DNA of 64,000 nt from positions 988,823 to 1,052,822 of the forward strand of contig OZ025807.1 in assembly GCA_964019425.1 (NCBI GenBank). Direction: 5' to 3'. Made by a program: the position numbers and the translations under genes. The notes beneath the pieces were generated by a model that saw nothing but the letters and a program-made list of their open reading frames with translations, had not been told where the DNA came from and did no database searches. Positions 20,111 through 29,839 of this stretch are shown here, one piece after another; position 1 is the stretch's first letter; each line of letters begins with the position of its first letter. Origin of the DNA: Flectonema sp. DT1601 (lineage: Eukaryota > Euglenozoa > Diplonemea > Diplonemida > Diplonemidae).

Positions 20111-22222
20111 ATGAGGGAGCAACATGCGAAGACCGAAGAGAATTCTCCGACTTCGGTAACATCGTCGCGAGGAGCTCGCAGCCTTTGTATTACCCCTGAG
20201 CTTATGGCAAAGATCCACGCTGTAGAAGAGATCCTTGAAGGGAAAACCCCAACTGTGTTCAGCGACTCAGTAATGATGAATGAGCGTTATAAGAAATGGC
20301 GCGAAAGGAAGAGAGGAGAAAAGAAGGACACCCAAGTAATGGTTGTCAACCAACCACAACGAAGAACAACAATGAGTCACGAGGAGTCATTAAAAGAGTT
20401 TAGTACCATTCACAACCTTCCAAAGACAAGAAATTTAGTAGCCTGGCTAGACAGCTACAGTGAATACCTGAAAGCGAATGTAATCCAACTTCAAGTAGAC
20501 GAAAAACAGGGAAGGCACTCTGTTGGATCTCTGCAGGACACAATGTGGAGGAATTTACTCCTGGGGGCAACAAACTCAGAGATGCAACTTCGGTATAAAA
20601 TCCAACATCTTGCAATTGAGAAAAGTGAACTCCGTCACAGAGAAACAGACGAAGTCCAAGAGAACCGCGAGATCACAAACATCTTTCTATACGAAGCCAC
20701 GGAGTACCTTCGCCAGAGTCGACTCACTTACGACCACACTGAACTTGAAACAGAAGAAGAGCACATCAGAGATTTGGTTGAAATATCACAAAGTCAAGAG
20801 TGGAAGATATTCTGTCACCAGAGAGTTAGAAATGCTCAGTTCTTAGCACTCTCTGATGCAGAAATAGGAAACATGAACGACGGCAGTAAGAAACCAGAAA
20901 GACTCCCCGAGATCCAATTAAAACCAGAACCCGTTCCCAAACCTGAAGTCCCCAAAAGAGATTTGTTACCAATTCCTAATTACGAGCTGGTATCAGTTGA
21001 CGAAGACGCCAGCAATCGTCCGACGTCCTCTTCGAGTAAATCGAGTCAGCTTTCGTTAGCTTCGTTAAGCGCCGGACGCTCTCGGATAACAAATGACCGA
21101 GAGCCAGTGGGACGTAAAACTATTCGTTATCTTGAAAATAAGTGTTGGGGAACTATTGAATTCCAATGGAAGATGGAAATTATGAAAATCCAGAGAAGGT
21201 ACGACACACTACTGGTACTGCAGGAGAGACAAGAAAGACGTGAAATTATAAACCAGCAGTCTGAAATAGTCGACGCCCTTCAATACAAATGTCTCTCACA
21301 CAGGAAGGCGATTCTTCTCTACTTGAGATCAGCTAAACAAGTTTTGGAACACGTCATAGGTCCTGCTGAAGACATGGCCAGGTCACTCTGTATTGAAGAA
21401 GAACATTTACGAAGGCTGGTATTCCGCGACGAGCTGGACCACTCTGCGATAAAGATTCAAAAAGCCATCCCAACACTCACAATGCAAAACTCCGATAAGA
21501 TTATGGAGGAAGAGTTTACTGAAAGACTACAACTCGAACGTGAAGGATTCGACACCTTCGAAAAGGAAGTGATTACCAGCCGAGAGATAAATATTATTAA
21601 TTGTCTCGTTAATGAGGAACAGCAACGAAAAGAAATTAATTACTTGCGGCAGCAGCAACTCGAAATCTTATTAAAGTTCGTGAAGGAGGTCGTTTCCGGT
21701 AATCGGACTGACGAAGTAGTCGAACGCGAAGTCCAAACTCGAGCAAAAATAAAAGCCGCTGAAAATGAGATATTTGAGAACTTAATTGAGTGTTTGAATG
21801 TTCGTATTCAAGCAGTTCCGACAGCACAGAAAGCAACAGCAATGTTGGCGATAAATAGACCTGCTTCACCATCCACTGTTTGGGCGACAAATTCAGAAGA
21901 AAGAACTCAAAGAAGAGACATCTGTCGTCAAGAAGAGAGAAGTCGACGTTCTATTCAACACATCGCAAGACATATTGTTGGAGGTGACAACAGACGATCA
22001 TCAACAACAATAGTTCCCGTTTCACGTAATCCAGTTGATGAATTAATAGAACAAAACCTAATTGAGAGAATCGTCATCATTGACACTGAGTCTGAAGTAC
22101 GTCATCGAATGTTTCTAAATCGCGATAATAATTGCCCAGCCATGACTCCTCATCATCCGCAACCTCCACCAGCTGGAGAAGCTTTCTTAACAACAAGAAA
22201 GCGGAGAGCTCTCGGCATGTGA
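20111..22222 (+). CDS. coiled-coil protein with degenerate E-x-x-R-x-x-I repeats, 703 aa
   Basis: No named family. From about residue 80 to 590 the protein is almost entirely helical. Short units recur with an acidic pair, then Arg, then Ile or Leu (EEEHIRDLVE, ERQERREIIN, EEEHLRRLVF, EEQQRKEINYL, EEEFTERLQL). A Ser-rich linker lies near 300-325. The tail is basic and proline-containing. I recall similar units in large flagellar or cytoskeletal coiled-coil proteins of kinetoplastids. The gene at 58589 has comparable units. Acceptor AATAACAG at 20098-20099 lies 11 bases before the ATG. The open frame is certain; the function is inferred only as structural. Confidence 0.75.
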   Translation: MREQHAKTEENSPTSVTSSRGARSLCITPELMAKIHAVEEILEGKTPTVFSDSVMMNERYKKWRERKRGEKKDTQVMVVNQPQRRTTMSHEESLKEFSTIHNLPKTRNLVAWLDSYSEYLKANVIQLQVDEKQGRHSVGSLQDTMWRNLLLGATNSEMQLRYKIQHLAIEKSELRHRETDEVQENREITNIFLYEATEYLRQSRLTYDHTELETEEEHIRDLVEISQSQEWKIFCHQRVRNAQFLALSDAEIGNMNDGSKKPERLPEIQLKPEPVPKPEVPKRDLLPIPNYELVSVDEDASNRPTSSSSKSSQLSLASLSAGRSRITNDREPVGRKTIRYLENKCWGTIEFQWKMEIMKIQRRYDTLLVLQERQERREIINQQSEIVDALQYKCLSHRKAILLYLRSAKQVLEHVIGPAEDMARSLCIEEEHLRRLVFRDELDHSAIKIQKAIPTLTMQNSDKIMEEEFTERLQLEREGFDTFEKEVITSREINIINCLVNEEQQRKEINYLRQQQLEILLKFVKEVVSGNRTDEVVEREVQTRAKIKAAENEIFENLIECLNVRIQAVPTAQKATAMLAINRPASPSTVWATNSEERTQRRDICRQEERSRRSIQHIARHIVGGDNRRSSTTIVPVSRNPVDELIEQNLIERIVIIDTESEVRHRMFLNRDNNCPAMTPHHPQPPPAGEAFLTTRKRRALGM

Positions 22223-22505
22223 GGGACTAGTATTGTTATGATAATATTGTTCTGAAGTGTTACCAAACTGGTAGCCTTTTTTTCTTTTTCGACCGTAAGG
22301 CCGATGGCTGTTTTCCCTTTACCCACTTTGTAAGTGACATTTCCCAGCAGATCATTTTAGTTTTGTTATATTTATTTTATTTTGCGCCGGTTATTTTTCC
22401 GGTTTCCGTTTTACTACTTTCTGTTTGTTTGTTTTACTGATTCCGAAACGAATCCAAGTTTTTCAATCCCGTCCTTCGGCGGAAGTACTTCACAGCGAGT
22501 AGACG

Positions 22506-22676
22506 ATGGATGGTGAGATTGTTTGTAACACTAGCTGTGGAGAAGTATTTTTCCGAAGCACAATTTTCTACCTCAAAAACTCCGTTGAATGTGAAACGAA
22601 GACGTCAACCTGTCTAATCGATCCTTCCCAGCCGCCTTTGGTTCTGTTTTCTGCGATAATGACGCACCTGCGATAG
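22506..22676 (+). CDS. candidate micro-gene, 56 aa, Cys-containing
   Basis: An ATG frame of 56 codons (MDGEIVCNTSCGEVFF... to TAG at 22674-22676) in the gap between the coiled-coil gene and the first parvulin. It has balanced amino-acid composition with four Cys residues, unlike the T- or A-rich chance frames elsewhere in the spacers. An acceptor-like TACTTCACAG ends 10 bases before the ATG, matching the pattern of the real genes. No family is recognised. It could instead be untranslated RNA of a neighbour. Confidence 0.35.
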   Translation: MDGEIVCNTSCGEVFFRSTIFYLKNSVECETKTSTCLIDPSQPPLVLFSAIMTHLR

Positions 22677-22823
22677 GCCTGTAGACACTTTAATATTTTG
22701 TTATTTCTTTGTGGTGGACCACAGTCTCTACTGTGAGTACGTGAAGACAGATTAGATAGCTTTATTATTATTTATTCTCTCCCCTCAGCTCTTTTCTAAA
22801 CTTTCTAACAACCCATTCACAAA

Positions 22824-23192
22824 ATGAAGGCCTTCCTCGCTTTGTTCGTCATCTTCGCCCTTTCCCAGGGAATTGAAGCTTCAAAGTCTGCCACCGCCAG
22901 TCACATTCTTGTTGAGGGAGAGGATGCCTGCAACAACTTGAAGGCTGAGATTGAGTCTGGAAGCGTAAAGTTCGAAGACGCTGCCAAGGAACACTCAAAG
23001 TGCCCATCCGGAAAGTCAGGAGGTTCCCTCGGAAACTTCGGACAGGGACAGATGGTTCCAGAATTCGACAAGGTCATCTTCGACGCTGCCACTGAGATGG
23101 GTAAGGTTTACGGACCAGTCAAGACTCAGTTCGGATACCACTTGATTCAGGTCTTCAAGCGCTCTGGAGTCAACGGAGAGGAGTCCGCCTAG
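22824..23192 (+). CDS. secreted/ER parvulin-type peptidyl-prolyl isomerase, copy 1
   Basis: A 122-residue rotamase that should speed cis-trans isomerisation at prolines during folding in the secretory pathway. Residues 1-19 (MKAFLALFVIFALSQGIEA) are a signal peptide. The single parvulin domain shows ASHILV, GGSLGNF, GQMVPEFDKVIF and KTQFGYHLIQV, the core signature, in the order seen in bacterial PpiC. There is no KDEL-type retention signal. Codon use is strongly biased to AAG, GAG and TTC, as expected for a highly expressed gene. A second copy at 23599 differs by a single base. The acceptor CCCCTCAG at 22787-22788 leaves a 35-base leader ending CACAAA before ATG. Confidence 0.92.
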   Translation: MKAFLALFVIFALSQGIEASKSATASHILVEGEDACNNLKAEIESGSVKFEDAAKEHSKCPSGKSGGSLGNFGQGQMVPEFDKVIFDAATEMGKVYGPVKTQFGYHLIQVFKRSGVNGEESA

Positions 23193-23350
23193 AAGATAGT
23201 TCAAAAACAAAAATACAATTCCCTCCCTTAGTGTTACTCAAAACCGCCGACATCGCCCTTCACATCGCGTGACTGGCAACGGTTTGCTTATTTAGTAACG
23301 TCGCACGAGATTTAAAAAAAGTTTACAAAAAAAAAAAAAAAAAAAAAGTA

Positions 23351-23503
23351 ATGAGAATGTCTGAAGGTGACGAAGCGGATCACTCTGGTTCGTTCCCTTC
23401 TTGGGATGCAAATAATAAACCCAGTTGCAGTGTAGTTCGTATATCTTATTTTCCAGCAGAGCAAGACGATGTTAAGAAGGATATTCTTAACCGAACTGGG
23501 TAG
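23351..23503 (+). CDS. candidate micro-gene between the parvulin copies, 50 aa
   Basis: An ATG frame of 50 codons (MRMSEGDEADHSGSFPSW... to TAG at 23501-23503) lies entirely in the spacer between the two parvulin genes, just after a poly-A run. Composition is varied and codon use is gene-like. A second Met at residue 3 gives MSEGDEAD. The only nearby acceptor is the AG that ends the A run, which is unlike most acceptors here. Its 3' part also contains an inverted repeat (GTTAAGAA/TTCTTAAC), so RNA structure is an alternative explanation. No family is recognised. Confidence 0.35.
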   Translation: MRMSEGDEADHSGSFPSWDANNKPSCSVVRISYFPAEQDDVKKDILNRTG

Positions 23504-23598
23504 TTTTACAGTTAGAAAGAACGTTGTCTAAAGAGCAATCTTTTTTGTAATATTATCTTCTCTAATAGCCATCCCAACAAACACACTCACCACACAAA

Positions 23599-23967
23599 AT
23601 GAAGGCCTTCCTCGCTTTGTTCGTCATCTTCGCCCTTTCCCAGGGAATTGAAGCTTCAAAGTCTGCCACCGCCAGTCACATTCTTGTTGAGGGAGAGGAT
23701 GCCTGCAACAACTTGAAGGCTGAGATTGAGTCTGGAAGCGTAAAGTTCGAAGACGCTGCCAAGGAACACTCAAAGTGCCCATCCGGAAAGTCAGGAGGTT
23801 CCCTCGGAAACTTCAGACAGGGACAGATGGTTCCAGAATTCGACAAGGTCATCTTCGACGCTGCCACTGAGATGGGTAAGGTTTACGGACCAGTCAAGAC
23901 TCAGTTCGGATACCACTTGATTCAGGTCTTCAAGCGCTCTGGAGTCAACGGAGAGGAGTCCGCCTAA
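23599..23967 (+). CDS. secreted/ER parvulin-type peptidyl-prolyl isomerase, copy 2
   Basis: Same 122-residue signal-peptide parvulin as the copy at 22824. The coding sequences differ by one base, G to A, which changes NFGQGQ to NFRQGQ. The Arg form matches the arrangement I recall in bacterial PpiC, so both forms should be functional. The stop codons (TAG against TAA) and both flanks are unrelated, apart from CACAAA before the ATG. Such identity limited to the coding region points to gene conversion or a very recent copy. Acceptor TCTAATAG at 23567-23568. Confidence 0.92.
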   Translation: MKAFLALFVIFALSQGIEASKSATASHILVEGEDACNNLKAEIESGSVKFEDAAKEHSKCPSGKSGGSLGNFRQGQMVPEFDKVIFDAATEMGKVYGPVKTQFGYHLIQVFKRSGVNGEESA

Positions 23968-24417
23968 TTAGTGAATACCTGTCTTATAAAAAACTGGTTC
24001 TCTTCCCCTTCCCCAGATCGGGTTTTGGTTATTTTATTTTGTAAGAATGCGCCCAGTAAAACTAAAAAGATTGTTGGCAGCGTGAGTCCATTGCAACCAC
24101 TACTGGAAGTAGATTGCGCTATCAAATAACTACTTCAGACTCTTAGAAGATTTCAAAATGGGTTTTTCTTATTTCTTTCTCCGCGTTATTGGATTGGCAG
24201 GACTTCCAATTACCAACTGTTGTGAAATGTTAAAAAGGAAACGAAAAAAAAAAAAAAAAAAAAGGAAACGAAAAAGTATCTGCTGGAAAACAATTTTAGT
24301 TATTTCAGTTTTTTTTTTGTTAAACTTCCCTCACATGTTTTCCTTACTAAAATTTGTAAGTGAGTGTTATTATTATTATTTAGTGCTTTATCGTTATTTC
24401 TATATCAGTCGACACAA
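23968..24417. other. spacer before the first metacaspase-like gene
   Basis: Contains a poly-A run near 24245-24262 and T-rich DNA. A 140-codon frame from 24158 overlaps the next gene in another frame and is judged a chance frame. Acceptor CTATATCAG ends at 24408, 9 bases before the ATG at 24418. Confidence 0.5.
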
Positions 24418-25206
24418 ATGGGATCCCTGTGTATCAGGGACAGCACTTGTGACGACGATACGCATCCTCTACCAGCTCGTTCAGCATACAAAGAGGAGCA
24501 ATCTGTTACTATTCTTCAGAAGGCGCCGTGTAATAAGAAAACACCTGAAGGAACGTTGGATGGAAAATATTGCTACTTAGGATGCGATCCTCCTGCTGTG
24601 TCCACATACATGAAAGGCTATACTACTTACTTAGGCATATCAGGGAGCAGTGAATACACGGCAACGAGAACTCTCGCACGAATAAATTTAGAAGAAGGAA
24701 AGTCTCTGAGAGAAGTCTCAAATATATTATCAGAAGACGATTCAAATGAAATTGATTTAAAATATTCTTTTGATATTATTGACGAGGATGAAACTCGGTT
24801 CTCACTCGACAATCCGAATGGAGGACTGAACGCGATGGCGCTATTGGTGTCAGTTGATGAGAATAAAGAACACACGCCTGCTGAGAGATCTCAATTAGAA
24901 ATTAGTTCATGGCTGTCGAATAATGGATGGTCTTCAATAACACTTTTAAAACAACCAACTTCTCTTGAAATTCGAACTGCGATTCACGTTCTGTTAGAGA
25001 CTGAAGCACTTGATTCTTACTGGATATCAATATCAGCTCGTTCTACTTCTCCTGGTGTTATATTAGGATCTGATAATGAAGAAGTTTCTGTTGTTGATAT
25101 TATAAATAACACTTCTGTTGTTCCGTCAAATGCGATAGTAAACATCGTTGTTGAAGTGAACAGCACTGATCCATTTATAATGTCTAACTATTTAATAACT
25201 CGATAG
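24418..25206 (+). CDS. degenerate metacaspase-like protein with N-terminal acylation signal, 262 aa
   Basis: Starts MGSLCIRD, which fits N-myristoylation at Gly2 and palmitoylation at Cys5, so it should attach to membrane. It is a paralogue of the protein at 32880: both share DLKYS or DIKYS, then ETRF-S/T-x-DN, a Gly-rich link, and a caspase-like core (SWLSNNGW, SITLLK, SYWISISA, ILGSD). The active-site strands are eroded. Where metacaspases have SGHGG this protein has SISARS, and no D-C-C/H-S element follows VNIVVEV. It cannot be a caspase-type protease by this reading, so a regulatory or scaffold role is inferred. The open frame extends 18 codons upstream through a T-rich acceptor region. 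I chose ATG 24418 because AG 24407-24408 precedes it and it creates the MG start. Confidence 0.6.
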   Translation: MGSLCIRDSTCDDDTHPLPARSAYKEEQSVTILQKAPCNKKTPEGTLDGKYCYLGCDPPAVSTYMKGYTTYLGISGSSEYTATRTLARINLEEGKSLREVSNILSEDDSNEIDLKYSFDIIDEDETRFSLDNPNGGLNAMALLVSVDENKEHTPAERSQLEISSWLSNNGWSSITLLKQPTSLEIRTAIHVLLETEALDSYWISISARSTSPGVILGSDNEEVSVVDIINNTSVVPSNAIVNIVVEVNSTDPFIMSNYLITR

Positions 25207-26666
25207 TCGTTCTGTAACTTATGCATCACTATGCATGTGACAGTATTTCAACCTCACAGTTCGCGGAGTTAAAAGAGAAGTTTTCTTTTCAATTCGTGAC
25301 CCCCGCTTAGTTTCTATGTTTATTTTTTATGATTTCTACGTGTCTTAGCTGTTGTTATTAAAGTCAATCAGCGCTGTAGCTCTCCCGAACATGACTGCTT
25401 TACTTGCGATACTCCTGGCCTGTTGAGCTCCAGACTTTTTGTGAAGACATCGAAAGTATTCCCCCTGCTGGGTTGAAAATATTATTATTTATTTTGTTGC
25501 AATCATTGTTGTTGTACCTTACATTCGTAGTCTGTTGCTGATCAGTCACATGGAGACTGCTGAAGGTTACAAATCATTTTAAAGTAATGAGTTGGTATGC
25601 TGAACAGTCTTGTTTTGATTTGGTGTTCTTTAAATCAAAAGAGTTCGGTACGAGAAACGATTCATATATTGCGAAAAATTCGTTTTACTTGTAACGGTTG
25701 TTCAGATTCTTGTCCTATATTTGTTCTGTTTTCTTCTTTTGGTATTCGTTCTGTGCGCGTTAGCAGAAGTCATTTTCTTCTTCTTGTTCTTCTTTGTTTT
25801 TTTTTCTTTTCATTCTGGCTGTCTTGGCGTAGGAAATTTCTTGTTTTCTCATAACACTGTTATAAGGAATGCGTTAAGGGGTGCTACATAGACATGTGCT
25901 CCGTCACTAAAAAAAAGAAGTCATTTCCGACGATGCCAAAGCCAGGCTTGCATTTGACTTCGTTTTATTTTTTATTAACTCAACAAGAAGAGGAAGAAAA
26001 AAACCGCAGTTAATTCAACTCAATCAAACAATGACTTTTTATCTAAATCAGATTTCTATTTTTTTTTTTTTTTTTGAACAACAACAACCTGTTCTTACAC
26101 ATCACCTGAGCTGAGATACTGTTTATAGACTAAGCAATAAGGGGTGGGGATATTCCTAAAAGTCTTTAGTTATATTATATTATAAACCTTTCTCGTGATT
26201 CTGTTCTGTTTTTTTTTTTTTTTTCGTGTAGAAATATATGTGCCCCACCTTATAGTTTATAAACAGCTCTCAGTGATTTCTTGGTGTAAAAAAGAATACC
26301 CTGTTCTTCCAAGAACATAATAAATCAAAAAAAAAAAAACTTATGCGTCCCTCGGGTTCCCGTTGGATCTCTTTTGTTTATTATTCGCCCGAAACAAACT
26401 AGTCATTTTTCTTGATAAGAAAGTTTCTCCGAAATATTTGTTTTGTTTTGTTTCTTGTTCGACACGTAGTGTAGACTTCACCTTTGTCGGGCGTCAGGTT
26501 ACGAAGTTTGCTCACTTTTTTGTATTAGTCGTCTGCCAACTATTAACTTTTTTTTTTTGTTATTTCTCAGCTGTGATATTAAAAAACGATGAACGTAATG
26601 TATCAAAGGAATCGGTTCGTCAAGATTACGAATTCTTTTTTTTTCAACAAGACTACTCAGAATAAT
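25207..26666. other. 1.4-kb spacer, no gene seen
   Basis: T-rich DNA with homopolymers near 26061-26075 and 26211-26224 and an A run near 26327-26339. Frames at 25597-25854 and 26363-26665 are dominated by Phe, Ser and Leu codons from poly-T and are not supported. Acceptor GACTACTCAG ends at 26660. Confidence 0.5.
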
Positions 26667-28403
26667 ATGATTGAAAAGGCGTTACCTAAATTAAATCGAA
26701 GAGGCAGCAGATCAGATGAACCCTCCGCAGAAGTGTTGGCAAAAGTGAAAGGCTGTCAAAAGAGCCAGACGTTACCAGTAATGAGTACTCACAGAATTAC
26801 TCCATCAGTATCATATTTATCACCTCCTCCACTTCCAAAGAAGAAGAGTTTGATGTTATACACTCATAGGTCATCATCTGCTGGATCGAAAACACAACTC
26901 CACTTGTCTCCAATTTACTACCGACCGTTCTTTACGTACGCTGTTGATATACTTTTGAAGATGAGAATTTATATTTCTCCGTACACTTGCGTTAGTAAAA
27001 CGATGTCAGAAAACTATCATAGAGAATCAGTTCAGCGGAATTGCGTAGCGGTGTTGTACTTCGTTGCCCAACCCATCACAATGAATTTTATAAAGAGGAT
27101 GCCTACGCTCCCGCAGATGCAGGTGTTGTCACACTTTCCTCGATCTGAAATAATTTGTGATAAAGTAAACTTAGCAGTGCTTGTGAATATATTGAAGAAA
27201 GAGGAAATGCGGCAAGAAGAGACCAATAACATTTGGAATTTTATACCCGCGACGTGTACCACTGCAGAAGAATTCGCAGTTGAATCACAGAAACCGTGTA
27301 ACATATCACGTCCGTGGGTTATGAAGGACGATAGGGGATGTCAAGGGAGAGGAATTCGTATTTCATGCCAACCTGATCCTTTTTTAATATTCCCAAATAA
27401 TATCATTCAGAGATATATTGAACCTCCGATGCTAATTCAGGGAAAACGATTTGATATTAGAGTCTACGTTATGGTTTCTTCATTCTCTCCTCTTAGAGTA
27501 TTTTATGGAACTGAAGGATTAGTTCACTTGTGTGTTGATAAATACCAAACAATTGTTAACGATGAATCAATAGGACCTTTAACAAGACACGTTTCAAATA
27601 CATTTGTAAACTCTCGAGTGTCTGGGTATGACAGAGGTAACAAAACTGGAACAAGTGGAAACAGTCGTTCGTTTGCTTCACTGAATGCGGCTATTGCTGA
27701 GTGTCCTAACGCTACTGAATTTACAGCACCTAACTTGTGGACTGAGATAAAAAGAATAATTTTAAAAACGATACTCGCAGTAAAACCATTTATTGATGAC
27801 GCGATGGAAGATGCGTATCGAAGTCGAGGATCTTCACGTGTTCGATGTTTTGAACTTTACGGCTACGACATCTCAGTAGCGGATGACTTCACTCCTTACC
27901 TGTTGGAAGTTAATCAATTCCCTTCATGGCAGGTTAATGGAAGTTGGTATATGAATGTAAAGTCAAGACTTCTTAGAGAGATGTTTAAACTAGCTGAGGT
28001 GTTGAATAAATACCCAACTCCTGATTCTCCTCCAGACAATACAACGCAGTCACAGCTGACGGCCATCGAAGACGCTGCTCTTGCGGAAGCACAGGCAAGT
28101 GTCGACGGTGATTCAAATGCGCTTTTAGAAAGAATTTGGCCGTCGAGTTCCTGGTCACCGAAGGATCTCACAGACTTTGACATCGCGCACTCGATTGCTG
28201 AGCAGTTTGCTGTTTCGGTGATGAGTGACTTCGACCCATCGAAAACTGTTTCCCTTTTCAAATCAGCTCAAAGTAATCCACCGTCGCCTTCAGATGTCGA
28301 CGTGTGCGACTCTTCAACACCAGAGAAAGCTGCTGCTGAAGGGGCAGTAGTTGATATACTGAAGCAATCTGATAACGTTATCACTCCCCGCAATGTAAAT
28401 TAA
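26667..28403 (+). CDS. tubulin-tyrosine-ligase-like enzyme (TTLL family), 578 aa
   Basis: An ATP-grasp ligase expected to add amino acids (Glu, Gly or Tyr) to tubulin tails in flagellar microtubules. TTLL landmarks appear in order: HFPRSEIICDK (about 156-166), the ATP-binding segment WVMKDDRGCQGRGI (217-230), IIQRYIEPPMLIQGKRFDIRVYV (246-268), SPLRVFY (275-281) and, near 400-430, CFELYGYDI and LLEVNQFPSW with the metal-binding E and N. The usual VKP is MKD here. A Ser- and Pro-rich N-terminal extension of about 90 residues and an acidic tail flank the core. The open frame continues 26 codons upstream through a poly-T tract. Acceptor AG 26659-26660 makes ATG 26667 the likely start. The amino acid it adds cannot be told. 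Confidence 0.85.
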   Translation: MIEKALPKLNRRGSRSDEPSAEVLAKVKGCQKSQTLPVMSTHRITPSVSYLSPPPLPKKKSLMLYTHRSSSAGSKTQLHLSPIYYRPFFTYAVDILLKMRIYISPYTCVSKTMSENYHRESVQRNCVAVLYFVAQPITMNFIKRMPTLPQMQVLSHFPRSEIICDKVNLAVLVNILKKEEMRQEETNNIWNFIPATCTTAEEFAVESQKPCNISRPWVMKDDRGCQGRGIRISCQPDPFLIFPNNIIQRYIEPPMLIQGKRFDIRVYVMVSSFSPLRVFYGTEGLVHLCVDKYQTIVNDESIGPLTRHVSNTFVNSRVSGYDRGNKTGTSGNSRSFASLNAAIAECPNATEFTAPNLWTEIKRIILKTILAVKPFIDDAMEDAYRSRGSSRVRCFELYGYDISVADDFTPYLLEVNQFPSWQVNGSWYMNVKSRLLREMFKLAEVLNKYPTPDSPPDNTTQSQLTAIEDAALAEAQASVDGDSNALLERIWPSSSWSPKDLTDFDIAHSIAEQFAVSVMSDFDPSKTVSLFKSAQSNPPSPSDVDVCDSSTPEKAAAEGAVVDILKQSDNVITPRNVN

Positions 28404-29839
28404 CAAACAGTTCATTTTGAGCAAAAACAATTTTTTTCATAAATAATTGCGCACCTCACCATTCGAAATCTTACGCTCGTCATTGAAGTGTCTTTTTTAT
28501 CAATTTTATTTTTATAACTCGTATTACGATATGCGAAGTACTTTCTTTTGATCCCTACACAGTTGCGCAGTTTTTAACTTTCTTTGTGAGAGTACAGATG
28601 TAGTTTTGACAACCTTTTCTTGGATTTTCGAGTTTTCAGATTCATGAGAAGGAAATTAAAATAAAACACATCACTCGTCGTTCTTATAGCTTCCTGATGG
28701 TGTTATTCAGTTCCCAAAAGTAAAGTCTTTATAGTGCACTCCCTTTTCTTAATGTTGTTCTGCTGCTTGCTTACTATTAGTACGTTATGGACTTCGTTCT
28801 TTTTTTTACTCCGCCGCCTTTTTATGTTTTGTTTTGACTTTCTAAAAAGAAAAACTGCTGTCATTTCTACCTCTCTACGGCCTAGGTGTGGGGAGCTCTA
28901 CTTGCACGTAGAGGACTTCATCGATATTAGCTGTTGGTCTTTCGGATTTGGCCGAACCCTATTTTAGTTTTTTAGCCAGTTTCAAGTTGCTTTTTATATT
29001 TAATTACAGTAATCAAGTTACCTCTCTCCTGAGAGCGTTGATTGGAGAGAATTATGTACCAAAAGATATGAAGAAGTTGGTTGGTTGCTATTTTAATTCT
29101 TTGTTTTTGTAACCCGCTTCTTTTTCTGGTCGAAAATCTTAAGTTTTCCCGACTTCTGTAACTGATGCTAAAAAGGTGATCCTCATTAGATTCGATGTAA
29201 TGTCGTAGTATTAGAGACTCACAGGTGGTTACATTCCATCCTGTTGTGTCTATGCAACTGGTACTCGATGGTATGTCTGGCTTACTAACTAATGATAATG
29301 TGCAACTCCTTTTATGGTTCTTGAGGGAAACTTCGGAGTGAACCAGCTACTAGACGGTTCGATGGGTCTTTCGCCCCTTTTCTCTTTCCAACTCAATAAC
29401 AAAATTTATTTAGTTGTTTCGTACTAATCAATTATAACATTAGTAACGGATACTGTAGTGTTTATATTTTCTCATTGATAACGATGTTGTGTATATTTCT
29501 ATATTCATGTTGTGTGCAGACAGCTGATTACACTAAACTGCTTTCGATCGAAGCTGTCTGATTTTGTTATCAAAATACCTGCTGGTTTTTGTTTTTGTTA
29601 TTTTTTTTTTTTTTTTATTTGTTACACACTACTACCACAGAACTTATTTAAGTTTTTCTTTACAACCAAAAACATTACTTTTTTGTTGGATTTAAATCTG
29701 ATTTTTTTTTTCTAATTTTTACCATTGCGAGTCGTTATTACAATTGATAGTTTGACTTTAGTTGTGTTGTCTTGTTTCTCTTTGTTAATTAAATTTAATT
29801 ACATCATCAGTAAAGAAGTAAATAAAATGAAGTAGTTAA
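28404..29839. other. 1.4-kb spacer, no gene seen
   Basis: T-rich spacer with short low-complexity frames. A three-codon upstream frame (ATG AAG TAG at 29827) lies between the acceptor ACATCATCAG (29809-29810) and the next gene's ATG. Confidence 0.5.

Noticed and set aside
24158-24580. 140-codon + strand frame starting MGFSYFF
   Set aside because: It overlaps the metacaspase-like gene in another frame and passes through poly-A (Lys/Arg run) and T-rich DNA; the overlapping gene has recognisable homology.
26589-26666. Upstream extension of the TTL-like frame
   Set aside because: The extra 26 residues come from a poly-T tract followed by an acceptor (CTACTCAG) 6 bases before an in-frame ATG, so this is untranslated DNA.
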